From Rhynchopus euleeides (Eukaryota > Euglenozoa > Diplonemea > Diplonemida > Diplonemidae), in contig OY723258.1 in NCBI GenBank assembly GCA_963210315.1, positions 1,798,001-1,862,000 of the forward strand: a stretch of DNA of 64,000 bases. Direction: 5' to 3'. Every line of letters begins with the position of its first letter. Positions within the stretch are counted from its first letter, which is position 1. The notes under the pieces are model-generated. The model was not told the origin of the DNA and ran no database searches. It saw only the letters and a program-made list of their open reading frames with translations. The translations under genes were made by a program, and so were the position numbers. This document shows positions 42,801 through 54,185 of this stretch, piece by piece.

Positions 42801-44061
42801 CCCGCGTTTCCACCCTCTCTTCTGGACGTATATAGCCAACCCATCACACCACCCCCTCTCGCGTTTTGCTATACAGACATCCAACTTACGTTGGTGGTGG
42901 TGGCGGTGGTGGGTAACAAAAAAAAACGCTGTGTGTTGTATGTCTGCACAGCACAGTATTCACGCATCCCCCCCACCCACCCCCTCCTCCCCATCATCAT
43001 CTCTCGCTGCCTTCGCGCCCAATCTTTCTTCCCCCCGGCCCACCCACCACCACCACGACCACCGCCCGTTGTTTGTTTGTGTGCAGAACAGACAGCAGTG
43101 CACCCCCGCACTCCTTGCTGTGGAGGGGGGTGGGGTTGTCCTTGTTGTGTGCGGCCTGCCCATCTCGTTTGACGCTTGACAGGAAGGTCCCGTGACAGTT
43201 TGGTGGTAAAGCAGGCCCTAAGGGGCTGGGTGAGTTCTTCTTTTTATACCGCGCATCCTGTTGGTTTTGTGTGTGCGGGAGAGTGCCCTGTCGCTTTCTC
43301 TCCCCCCCTTCCCCCCACGCACCGATGCACACGGATGTAAACAACAAGAGTCGGTATTTCTGGTTTTTTTCATCTGGCCAGGAACAAACACATCAGATGG
43401 CCGCATTCCCGTTGCACCTCATGTCGGCGCAGTGTTTTTGTGACAACACGCGATGCAGGCGATGCCGGCACCCTCTGTGACCCTCAAAACCTCCTTTGTG
43501 ACAACACGCGATGCGGCACCCTCAAAACCCCATCCTTCCTGCCCCCCCGCCCCACATTGTGCGATGCAAATTATTCGAATAAATCCAGATGAACAAAAAA
43601 AAACAATCTGCTGTTTTCAACATTTTTTTACCCTTCAGGCCACATCCTTCATCCATTTGAATGATTTCGGTTAATATCATGCGCTTGTGTTGGATGGGTG
43701 CTGATCCCCTCCCCGCTATCTATCGGCTAATCAATCGATTGGTCCTGGTTTTTTTTGTTGGGCTGTGCTGCGCTCTGCATTGACGCCCCCTTTAGTTCTG
43801 AAGCCCGGGCGGCAGAAAATGCGAGCCGTCCCAAACAGAAACAAAAAACAAAGCCGTTCACCTTTTACGCAATAGCCCTCTCCTCTGGCGACCACGTCTC
43901 CCGGAATTTAGAATGGGTTCCGTTCAACAGTGGAAAGGAGGAGAATGGCTCTCTCTGGGTCGTACTTTTCTCGACTTTCTCACCACCCGCCCGTACCAAC
44001 TCTCCGTCCTCTTCCTCCTTTGTTGGTTTCCCCAGTATCCTGATTTTTTTGATATTTTTTG
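39855..44061. other. Repeat-rich intergenic sequence
   Basis: No supported gene. Holds a 58-bp repeat at 39977-40034, the 40047-40135 block, a 41462-41500 block (GGGCAGCTCTGCTGAGCTGT) that recurs at 44452-44485, and diverged inverted 94-bp minisatellite sequence at 42538-42720. Confidence 0.5.
39977..40034 (+). repeat. 58-bp dispersed repeat, copy 1
   Basis: Starts TGGAAGCGTCCAATGCAACA and ends TCTCGTAGTATTTT. Apparently identical copies are at 60317-60374 and 60678-60735, flanking the direct repeat at 60371. Confidence 0.9.
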
Positions 44062-44265
44062 TTTGCATACACGTTAAGTGTTCTAAGAAACCAGACATAA
44101 CCAGAAGACCAACATCATGTTCGTGCTAGCACTTTTCTCTTTTGTCATCACACCCGTGCGCCAAAACAGGTTAGGCCTTATATTTGGCTGCGTTCAACGA
44201 AAAAAGACACTTCTTTCCGGAGTTTAGCTAGCACGATTCAGTTGGGCGATTCATTTGTCTGGTTT
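44062..44265 (+). repeat. Solo A-B repeat of the YR retrotransposon
   Basis: 204 bp, the same length as A2-B2 at 33899-34102 and differing at one visible base (CTTTTCTCTTT versus CTTTTCCCTTT, near 44136). The flanks are unrelated to those of the full element. It is the expected product of internal recombination at an older insertion, or of integration of a lone junction. Confidence 0.9.
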
Positions 44266-45036
44266 TGATGTGATGGCATGGCAGAAGCGTCGCCTTGGTT
44301 CTTCCTCTCCTCCTCTGTATTTTTTATCTCCCCCCCTCCCCCGGATGCGCGCGTTGACGCTTTCCGCACACAAAATAGCACAAAACGAAAAGCCAAAAGC
44401 CAAAAAGAAATGTGGCAAATGTCGTCCCAAAAAACACACACAGTGCAGTGAGGGCAGCTCTGCTGAGCTGTGGCTGCACTATTTCCAGCAAGAAGTCAAA
44501 GAAAAAGCACAGTGGGGCAGAGAGGTGCAGGAGAGGTGCCCCCCACCACCCCCCAACCACCGCCCACATGCCCCCACCTGCGCACCGCATCTCAACTGTC
44601 GAATACGACGAGAGGTTTGTGTGTGTGATTTTGCCGTTTCTGCATGTTTGTCCCCACCCCGCCGTTTGCATATGGACTGGAGGGGAGAGGGAGGGCGGAC
44701 TCCGTGCCCCTCTCCCCTTTATCGTCTTGCTTCGCTTTGCCCCGCCGTCCACAGATGGGGTGCTTAACAATGGAATTTTCAAAACCAATCCAAAAAAACC
44801 CCCCCCCCTTCCAAAACCCATACACGCGTTTCAAAAGGCTAGGAAAATCGTTCAAAAAAGCCGTTCAAAAGATCTTGTTCAGGCGAAGCCCGACTTTGGG
44901 AACCCTGCCTCTTCGTTGCTGGATTCTTGTGACCCACCCATCCAGTGGGTGGTGTGCTGGCTTGTTGTCACAGAGATTCTGCTTTTACCAGGTTTTATAG
45001 TTAGATCCAGAGGGGCATCGATCGGATTTTTTTTGG
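44266..45036. other. Intergenic region
   Basis: No supported gene. Includes the 44452-44485 copy of the GGGCAGCTCTGCTGAGCTGT block. Confidence 0.45.
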
Positions 45037-45936
45037 TTGCGTCTCCCCGCACGTCAGCCTGGCAACGGCAGCATCGTGGGAGCGGACAGTTGGCAGCAGC
45101 CGTGCCGGGTGTCCGCAGGCGTGACCATCTGCCCCTCTGTGGATCTAAAACTAAAAAAAGAGTGCCCGCCGTCGGGGTCGGGGGCCACAGAGAACCACCA
45201 GGGCGGAGGCTCCCAAACCTCAAACACAGCCCCCTCTGGTGTGCCCTCTGCGGCTCCGGTCACGGCGGCAGGCGCCCAGCCGTCTGGCCCCGCTCAGGCC
45301 GCACGGCGCCGCCAGGGCGGAGGCTCCCACACCTTCAACACAGCCCCCTCTGGCACCTCTGGCGGAACAGCCCCCGGTGGGGCTGGCGGGATCCAGGGGG
45401 TTGCTGCGACGATGATGCGCAACGCCGCGCAGGCCCGCCGGGACGGGCAGCGCCGCAGCCGGACGGCCGCGTCCTCGAGACGCCTGGAGGAGCTGCGTCA
45501 GGGTGACGCGGCGGGCCCCATGGAGTTCGACGACGACCCGGCGAACGTGTGGGAGCCCGAGGACGACCTCCAGGCCATCGACGCCTACGGGGACGACGAG
45601 ACGCCCGCGGCGAACATCCCCGCTCTGCAGGAGCTTGCGGCGTCCCGTGTCTGGGCCGAGGGGGTGGTAGCGCGGGCCCGCGGCATGGCCCCCTGCGTCT
45701 CGATGGGAGGAGCCATCCCCCGCACCGTCGAGGCGTGGAGGCACTGCTTCCACCCCAGCTATGGCCTTTGCCCCCTCTCGCCCAGGGTGGCAGGTGACGT
45801 AGCGGCGGAGTGGCTGCAGGCGCGCATCCTGCAAGGGGGCGCGCAGGCCGAGCCCGGGAACCAGACGAGGGAGCCGGGGGTCAGCCTGCGCGTCTACATG
45901 CGCAAGCTGCAGACGGAGGTGGAGCGGGGCGAGTAG
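45037..45936 (+). CDS. Hypothetical protein or exon (unrecognised)
   Basis: About 299 codons with G/C-rich third positions, ending in a stop at 45934-45936. The frame's first codon is TTG, so the true start or exon boundary is unclear; an AG near 45058 could be a splice acceptor. Two copies of a Gly/Ser/Thr-rich unit (GGGSQTSNTAPSG and GGGSHTFNTAPSG) are followed by a basic helix (RNAAQARRDGQRRSR), an acidic stretch (EFDDDPANVWEPEDD) and a compact C-terminal region with CVSMGG, HCFHPSYGLCP and LRVYMRKLQTEVE. I recognise no family. It may be a retroelement gag-like ORF or a host exon. Confidence 0.45.
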   Translation: MRLPARQPGNGSIVGADSWQQPCRVSAGVTICPSVDLKLKKECPPSGSGATENHQGGGSQTSNTAPSGVPSAAPVTAAGAQPSGPAQAARRRQGGGSHTFNTAPSGTSGGTAPGGAGGIQGVAATMMRNAAQARRDGQRRSRTAASSRRLEELRQGDAAGPMEFDDDPANVWEPEDDLQAIDAYGDDETPAANIPALQELAASRVWAEGVVARARGMAPCVSMGGAIPRTVEAWRHCFHPSYGLCPLSPRVAGDVAAEWLQARILQGGAQAEPGNQTREPGVSLRVYMRKLQTEVERGE

Positions 45937-45988
45937 GCGGAGCAGCGTCCCCACCCCCACCACCCCCCCCCCCCCCCGGGACCTTCCC

Positions 45989-46446
45989 CCCCCCCTTTCA
46001 TAGATGTGTGCAGGTGGCCGTTGTGAATGGTTAGACAGGGGCTGGCCACCCCCTCCCCCGGGCTCTGCACAGCAGGTCTGGGTTAGAAACAACATAACCC
46101 CCCCCCCCTCCCCTCCCCTCCCCTCCCCTCCCCTCCCCTCCCCTCCCCTCCCCTCCCCTCCCCTCCCCTCCCCTCCCCTCCCCTCCCCTCCCCTCCCCTC
46201 CCCTCCCCTCCCCTCCCCTCCCCTCCCCTCCCCTCCCCTCCCCTCCCCTCCCCTATTGATGTCCCCCCCCCCCTCCCCCAGCGCTTTGCCGCTCGTGTGA
46301 GTACCGCCCTGACTGGGAGAAAGGGTAGGGCTGGTTGGGTTGGCGGAGTTGGGCGGATGGGCGAAACGGAAAAATCGACGAGGTCGCAGCGTCAGGGCGT
46401 TCTGGGCTGGCTGGTGGTGGTTGGGACAAGACCGACGAGATTAGAA
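45989..46446 (+). repeat. Duplicated segment with (TCCCC)n array, copy 2
   Basis: Same flanks as 39417-39854 with about 29 TCCCC units (46109-46253). The two copies differ mainly in array length. Confidence 0.92.
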
Positions 46447-47600
46447 GCGGCACTGGTAGACGGGTTTTGAGGCCCCCCGCCCCCAGGTTCCCCCTGCCCA
46501 CCTGGACGGACCCAAGTGCCTCACACCGGATCTCTCCCCACCCGGTGGTCCACCTGACGGATACGCGAAAAAAAAAAAAAAAGCAACCATCCCAACCCCG
46601 AAGAGACCTGTCACACCCCGACAGTCCCGTCGGCATTAGACACGCCAACAGGCAGTGGATGTTGCAGCCCTGAGACATACAGTGTGGCTGCACTCCAAAC
46701 AAGCATTCAGAATGGTACACATCTTCTCTCGCAGTTAGCCTAGGGAGAACGGAATTGCCTCCAACGCAGAGGCGGACCCTGTGTATCGGAGGGGATTATC
46801 GCAACGGCTGAAATTATCGGGTCACCGCACTTCAATGCCATTTTTCACACCGCCTTTGACACACAGGCGTCCGCTCAACAAATAGTTTATTTATTGTAAT
46901 ACAGGCAACGCGCGTCGTTCTTTCTTTTTTGCATTGCAGAACGCATCCCACCTTCCAGTTTGAAGGGCGAAAGGGTTTTGACCATCTTCTTTAAACTACC
47001 CCACCTCATCCCTGCTACCCCTGCGAATTCGTGCTTGCTGTGTTGTTGTGGGGATGTTCTATTGTTGTGGCAAAGAGGGAGGGAATGGGGGGGGGGGGGT
47101 GTAATCTTCGCTATTCGGCAGTTTTCGATAATTTTCGACGTTTTTCTCCCCCCAAGAAGTGGAGGAAAATGTGCCAAAGAATGCCACCGAGCGACGGCCC
47201 CTTCCCCCACCCCCTCCAAAACAAACGTGCAATCTCTGGTTGTGGTTTCCCGCAACCTTTCTGTAACGACGAGAAGTGTGGTATGTTTACCGGGGCGGAA
47301 GCCCTCCGTCCCAGCAAAGAAATATTAAGAAATATCCAAGGCTGCGGTGCTGTGTTGGCTTTCCCATACCGGAGGGGAGTACCAGACGAACACAGCGGGG
47401 AGCAATACGGCTGCAAGGCAGACAGCTAGCACAGGCTACGAGAGAACACCAGCAAAAGGAGGGAAACAGTCAGCCAAAGAAGAAGGAAAAGGCGATTTCG
47501 CTCAAATTGCACGTAGAGTCCGAAACGAAAAAGGGTGTGCCGAGACAGAACCACCCGCGGGGAGGTGAACCGCGTTACTCATGGCTGTTTTCTGAAGAAG
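46447..47600. other. Intergenic region
   Basis: No supported gene; an A tract at 46567-46582 and a G tract at 47088-47099. Confidence 0.45.
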
Positions 47601-47837
47601 TGTTGGGGCATTTTCTTTTCCAACCTCCCACACAGTGGCACTGTACGGTACCAAACGGTGGCACAAAATTTAGGTACCCCAATTCGGGCACCTGAGGTGC
47701 CCGGAATGGTGGAAAAGTGGGGTTCGATGGGTTTCCGGACCGATCTGGGGGGGTTTGGAGGGTTTACGGGGGCTTTGGGGCCTCTGCGCCGGTTTTTTGA
47801 AAAATCGTGTTTGTCACCCCCATTTGACCCCCCCTAC
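47601..47837. mobile_element. Truncated arm of the long-TIR element
   Basis: From TGTTGGGGCATTTTCTTTTC to GACCCCCCCTA it matches the right arm 37895-38130. The inner part and other arm are missing. One difference seen: CTGTACGG for CTGTCCGG. Confidence 0.9.
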
Positions 47838-50800
47838 CCCCCCCCCCCACGCTTCTCGAGGGCTTCCCAGGGATTTAGTTGCGAGGTCAGCAGTGGACTC
47901 CACTAAGGCACCCCCTTCGCCCAGTGCCGAACTGTGCCAACGTGGCATGGCTCGAAGGGGCCTTCGATCCGATGATGAACAAAACACTGAGCCCACCTGG
48001 GTGAAGAGGTGCCACGCTGGCACGGCTTGGCACGACAGGGCTTGCTTATGTCTGCACCCCACTCTCATGCTTCTGGTTTCGGACAATCCTGTAATGACAA
48101 CACCCTCTCTCACTGCACGGGGTTCCACCGTGCCTGCTCTCAGTGACAAAGAAAGCGGCTCGGTGTGTTGAGTATCCCCTTTTTGCCCATTCGCAGTGCA
48201 GATGTCTGTATCTTATTTATTTATTTTCCCCCCGCAGGTGTGCTTGTGTTATGTATTGACTCAGTCTTCCATCTTCCACGTTGGCGGCACACCCTGCCCG
48301 AGAGCACCAACCCCACCCGACTCGCTTCTCATGTGAGGGCGCCTCTGTTTTTGCTTGAGTAGTTCATCTTCGAAGATTTGTGCCCTTTTTCTTTGTTGCT
48401 GGATCTTGCGACCCGCCCACCCACCCATCTCGCACCACACCCCGTCAAACCAGGGGTGGAGTGGGTGGGTGTGTGTGGGTATCAGGTTCAAGTTAACCGA
48501 TTGCAGGCAGGCGGTGCTTTTTTTTTGCTGTCGCTTTTGTCGGACAGGTGACTGTTCGAGCCCAGCTCGTGTTTTTCGAAACCATGCGACACGCCATGCA
48601 GTCGGAAGGGGGGGGGGGTGATCTAAAGGGTCTCAGGGGGGGAAGCCTGCTCTGCGCTTTTCTTCCCGGCACTATCTCTACCCATCCGCCGACGCAACCC
48701 ACCCACCCACCCCTGGGCTTGTGTTCCCGCGAAATCGTCACATTCTTCTTGGCATTTTTCATAAAGACCACTAACGTCTTCCCGTTTGCCTCTGTTTAGC
48801 CCCCCCCCCCCCCCCCCACTTCCCCCTCCTACCAAATCCGTAGATTTAGTCATTAGGCAGACCCGAGAACCCGAATATGACCAAACTCTCGTCCAAATCC
48901 CACTTGTCGTCCTCTAGCGTTAGGGCTGACCACATCCTGTCTATTTGCTGTGAGAACTGGTAGTGAATGCCGTGGAAAATAATGAAAGAGTGATGGGGAG
49001 GGGTGGTGGTAGTGGCGGTGGCGGTGGCGGCGGCGAAGCGTGCCACTTGACTGTGCGTCCACAGCATCACTCGGCTGCTATGTGCGGGGGTCATCACAAC
49101 CCTGCTGCAAAACGGTCTTGGTGGTCGTGGTCGCGTTATCCACTTTTGCACTGCCTGATGTGATCCATGTGACGAGGGTGGAGAAGGTGCCGTGAAGCTG
49201 TTTTGGTTCACACTCGTGCAGTCAACCCCCCGCAGTATTCTCACTCCGTAGTTCCAAGTGTGCGAGGTGTGCCCATGTCCCTGCTATACTCTATCGGAAG
49301 ATGCCTCAATTGACCCCATGAATGTTCTCCCGCCCCATGCGCACGCCCTGCGCCAAAAGCCGAGTGTTGAGGGCACGTTTGGCTTCTCAACGCGTTCCTA
49401 TTTTGTGCGCTCAACGAAAAGTATCCCGACTCTGCCTTTTTGCAGTTGCTGGGCAGGGTGTTTCTCTTATTAAAGGGAGGACGATCTCAAAGCCAACCCC
49501 AAAGAGGATTTTTTTCTTCGCCACGGAAGCCACGGAAGCAAAGCTTCCATGTCATATCAGTCCCCACCAAACCCCCGACCCTCAACGGTTGCCCAAGTTC
49601 CATATTCCCCGCACCCTGCCATAAAAAGCTCGCCAGCTTGGCGCACAAACAAACGCCAGTAACCCGGTCTTAGCTTTGGCTCGTGCGAGCAGCAAGCTTG
49701 CATTCACCGCAACCGGCAACCAAACGTCATATCTCCAGACTCAACCACCACCCTTCGTCAGGGAAGGGGTGTTTCCTGTCATTTTAAGGCTGTGTGTGTG
49801 TCGAAGCGCCCGAAACAGCTGAAATCGCTGAAGAAAAAACAGAGTAAAAGACCCCCACCCCCCTACCCCACCCCCTCCCGGAGAGCGGGTTGCCACCGAG
49901 CAAGGGGTTTGTGTCCCTTGCGTACCTATTCCCCCATCCCCTCTCTGTCTCCCCTCCCAGCATCTCATCAGCACCACACTATTGTCCCGAAGCTCTTGAA
50001 AATTCGGTGATGAAAAAAACACAGGCCATCCCGTATAAGACAGTACGGGGAACACAAGGCTCGCAAAATAATGCATAGGTGCGTGCATACAGTGATGGGC
50101 CTGTCTGCTGTCTGCATGTGCTCAGCTCTGGTGTGCCTCCAGCGTCACTCCATACCACCCACCCCCTGACACTAAACACTGCATCGGTCCGACGGAGTTG
50201 TGGTTTCCTTTGAGGCCAGACTCCGATCAGAGAGCGGCTTGCAGATGGACTTGCAGGCGGTGTTCAAAAAAAGGATGTTCCAAAAAACAGAATCCCCGGG
50301 GTTACCCTTCGCTTCGCAAAATGCAGAACAAGGAGAAAAAAACATTTTTCGCCGTGCGGTCAGAAACGGCCCGAAACGGCTGCCCCTCTCACCGGGAGGG
50401 GCTGCTATGATCACGGCCAGTTTTGTTGAACGTGAGCTGTATGTGTAGGATAGTGTATATCACACCAGGAACTGAATATGCTCTACACACGGTTTTGAGC
50501 GTGACACACAGCGGCACATAGCGAAGAAGGTAGGGCGCCCCCCCGTATCCTTCCGCCTTCCTCTCCGTATCTTTTCCGCCCCCTCCCCCCGTTTGACTGG
50601 ATGCAGTGATGGAGAAATGGCGGCATAAAAACACGATTCATTCCATCAGACTCTCCCTTTGATTCTGCTGCACACGGAAATTTCTAGGAAAGCCCGTCCC
50701 ACAGAAAATGTGCATCGCCCGGCTACATGTAGTTGGTGTGTAATTCCTCGTCAAATCAAACAAAACCGAATATGCCTTCCTCTTCCCCCCCCCCTCCTGC

Positions 50801-50867
50801 GAGAAAATAATGAGTTTTGAAGATCAGATGTTCCCAGCCGAACCCAAAATATCAGATAATGAAGAAG
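47838..50867. other. Intergenic region
   Basis: No supported gene. C tract at 48801-48818 and a GGTGGC-rich stretch near 49005-49035. Frames are short and without bias. Confidence 0.45.
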
Positions 50868-50976
50868 GGGGGCCCTCGCTACCAAGTGTGACTGAGTGAG
50901 AAAAAGTGAGAAGTCAGCCATGTTTGGCTGAAAACTGACGACTCGTGACTCACAGTGACTCGTAGCGAGGGCCCCC
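50868..50976 (-). mobile_element. 109-bp MITE, copy 5
   Basis: Same ends; flanked by AAG on both sides (perfect 3-bp duplication). Confidence 0.92.
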
Positions 50977-53033
50977 AAGCAGAAATGATGGAAAAAAACT
51001 AGTTATAAATTGGTGCGCCGTGTATGCCTCGTGAAGCTTTGATTGTTCGAGCCAAAATGACATCATGGAAAGTGGCACACACGAGATATGAAGAGACCGA
51101 AACAGTGGCCCCTGGGCTGAATCCCCTTCAGAAAACTATTCAAGAATAGAAGCGCCAAATCAAAGGAATCGGAAGAGGGGGTGGTTGTTTGAGGAGGGAG
51201 GAGAGGGGTTGTTTTTTAGAATTCGTTCTTCTTTGCAGGCGGTGGTTTTTGAAATGATTGAATACACCGTCAAAGAAAATATCCCCCCCTCCCGCCGCCA
51301 GCCTGCAGAGTAGTGCGGAATCATGTGGTGCTTGAGAATTGTGGAGAGCTCTCAGCCGATGCAAACCCTGGAAACCTGCGCCGGGTGTCGTTGGCAGCAA
51401 TCCCACCCTGGCTTTGATTTTATCACTTTGCCTTCACCAGTTTATGATGCTACAGTGTCGTTGATTGAGTTGAGGTGTGGCTGTTGTGTCACGTTTGATC
51501 GACCACTGGAAGTCGACCAATCCAGGCAGGACAGATACTCTTTTGTTCATGACCGGGGCTGGTGTGCGCAAGAGCTCCATTTCGAGCGGCCCGCAGTGCT
51601 CGGCAGTGACGTCGATACCCCTCGAGACACGGAACAGGAATCCTGATTAACGTGCGAATGTGTGCGAAGAGCTGACGGTGCCAACAGCCTTTAAAACCCC
51701 CTTCAAAACCCCGTGCAGCATCCGTGTTATCAAATAAACTTCAACCAACGCCTCCTGGCAGCATTGTGAATACCACTGCCTGGTCGTTCCATACGCCATA
51801 CCGGTGGTCGTCGATGGACTTTGCTCGACTCACCCTCTTCCATCTTGCTCGCTAGAAAAAAGTGGCACAACGTGGTTTTTTTTGTACAAACGAGATGCCG
51901 GTGATAAGGGCCTTGCCGTGCCACGGCGCCCCACACCCCTGCCTGGAGAGAGCCATACAAAGCACGGGAAGGTATTGTTCTTGTCGAAAAAAAGTTAAGA
52001 AAAAGGGGCATGCAGGCCCGTCAGACGCATCTTGTGCGTCGTGATGCATTGGCAGGTGGTGTTTCAGTCAGGACAGGCAGAAAAGGCGCGGTTCGACATA
52101 CCACGCACTGCCCCTGCCATTTTTAACCGAATGGCTCTGATATCTTTTTCTCTACCGTTTCTCTCCGGGGGGGGATGGGTGAGCGCCCCGCGAATCTGCC
52201 CTCTGCTGCAAACACTCTCCGAAGATTTTCAAACGCACACCAACAACACACAACACACACGTCGATGAATCGGTGCGAACTGTGTCGGAACATGGCAGTT
52301 GGAAATGCATCAAAAGCATGTCAAGTCGTGTGATGTCCCTATTACTGAACCCTCTCGTGCACCTCTAGCTGTGGAAGGCAGCTGAGAAGAACCGCGGGCT
52401 ACTGTGCTCCATAGAAGTGCACTCCAGATAGCTGTAATGTAGTACTCATATGCACCCCGTGCATGTGTGCTGGCAACAGGCCTCGCTCGCAGGCTGCGAA
52501 CACTCTTGGGGTTGTGTCGATCACACCCGTGAAACAGGGTGTCCCCCCACCCCTCCCCCCGTTCCACAACTCACACAACTCAGCCTACGTTGTGCTCAAC
52601 TGCTCAGTTTGATCAGCAACCGTACATCCGCACTGCCACCGTGGCTGGCGCTCTGGCCCGTCAAGGATAATTCCATTCCCTCTCCCGTTCAACAAACACA
52701 CCGAATGAACAGTGGTGCTTGGGGGGGTAGGGGGATGAGGAGGGGCGGGGATATATGGAGGAGCGAAGCAGGCTCGCTCATCATATGGCCAAACCGGCAC
52801 CACACCACCACCACCCCCTGTGTTCCTACCCCATCCCCCCCTTCCAAGTGCAGAGCTCCCTGGTTAGGCAGACCGTTTCCCCCCCCCCGCCCCGCCGTGC
52901 CATCTCCGCACCGGAAACAACCAAAAACAGGCAGGCATGCCAAAAACAAGTACTGACGACACCTGGCCCTCCTGGCGACCTTCTGGTTTTCCCGGAAAAA
53001 AACACCCCCTCCCATGCCCCCCCCCCCCCCCCC
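50977..53033. other. Intergenic region
   Basis: No clear gene. A frame at 51323-51646 with two CxxC/CGCC-type motifs is open for 107 codons but has no recognisable family. Confidence 0.4.
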
Positions 53034-54185
53034 TAGGGAAAACCTTAAGGGGGGAAAATTACGGGATTTTTCACATAGGCGAGGAACACGCACAAAATGG
53101 CTGTAAACTTGAAACCCCGGCCCCTGGGAGTATTTGGGGGCGGTCTGGGTGGTTTTCGGGGGTATTTGGCCACTTCTGAGCCAATCCGTGACCATGCTCA
53201 AAAAAGTGTCATGGTTTGGTTCCGGCCCCCTCATCCGAACCACCCTTCCGAGCCCGTCCCGCCCAACTTGCCCGCAACATGCCGCCTTTTCTTGTCTTGG
53301 GTAGGCACTGATGCCTCCGGTTCAATTTGGGAGCAAATGCGTGTGACAAGCTTGGGAAGGAGCGTCTTCTCGTCAGCATTTCCTGATAACACTTGCTGCA
53401 GCGTACACCGACCACTGCGCCTGCCGGTTTGTACACCGAATAAGGCTTTGGAACCCACACCGGCATATTTTCCAAAGACGCCAGTCCCAAAATCCACTCG
53501 CGCACCGTCTCCGGCCTCTCCTTTCCATCTGCGGCTGAGTTCCCCAGCATTCTGGCCGTCGTCCGGCATCTCTTTCAGCTCTTTCAGTGCTGCAATGAAG
53601 CGCGTAAGTGGGGGTGATGGTGCAGAGGACGGGGATCATCGCCGCTGAGAAGTGCCACTGCAGTGCCGTAGAGCCGGGGTGACACAGTTGATACACCACA
53701 CCCACTTCGCTGTTGCCGTTTCCCCTGATGAAGTTCCCGATGCATCCGACACCTCGGGGAGGGCACATAATAACGCCTCCCGAGCGACGCCCTTGCATTC
53801 GCAGACACACCCCGGTCTTGTTGAGGATATCGGCAGAAACCTGACAGAACACTCGCTGAAATGCCATTTTTTTGGCCCGGTAGTGCCCAGATGCCTCATC
53901 AGAGGCGGCAGAACGTGGTACATGACGGGGGATGGTGATGACGCAGGTGACAGGGTGCTCGGGAGACTCAGCCGGGGAGGGGTTCGGTACCAAACCATGA
54001 CATTTTTTCAACACAGCGTTTCAGCCGCGTTCCGGGGCACCAAAGTGGGTGTCCCACACCCAGGGGCGGTTTCTGGGGTGGTCTGGCCACTTTTTCAGCA
54101 TTTTTGGAGGGTTTGTGGTGGAAAATTGCCTATGTCGAAAAATGTCGTAATTTTGACGGATTTCGGTACCTTAAGACGGTCCCTA
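53034..54185. mobile_element. Diverged long-TIR element (second family)
   Basis: Ends TAGGGAAAACCTTAAGG (left) and, in reverse complement, TAGGGACCGTCTTAAGG (right), both next to C tracts. Further in, AAAATTACGGGATTTTTCAC pairs with AAAATTACGACATTTTTCGA, and GTGTCATGGTTTGG with ATGTCATGGTTTGG. Arms of about 200 bp are clearly diverged. The length (1.15 kb) and C-tract/TAGGG ends resemble the 36979 element, but the sequence differs. No transposase recognised. Confidence 0.65.
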
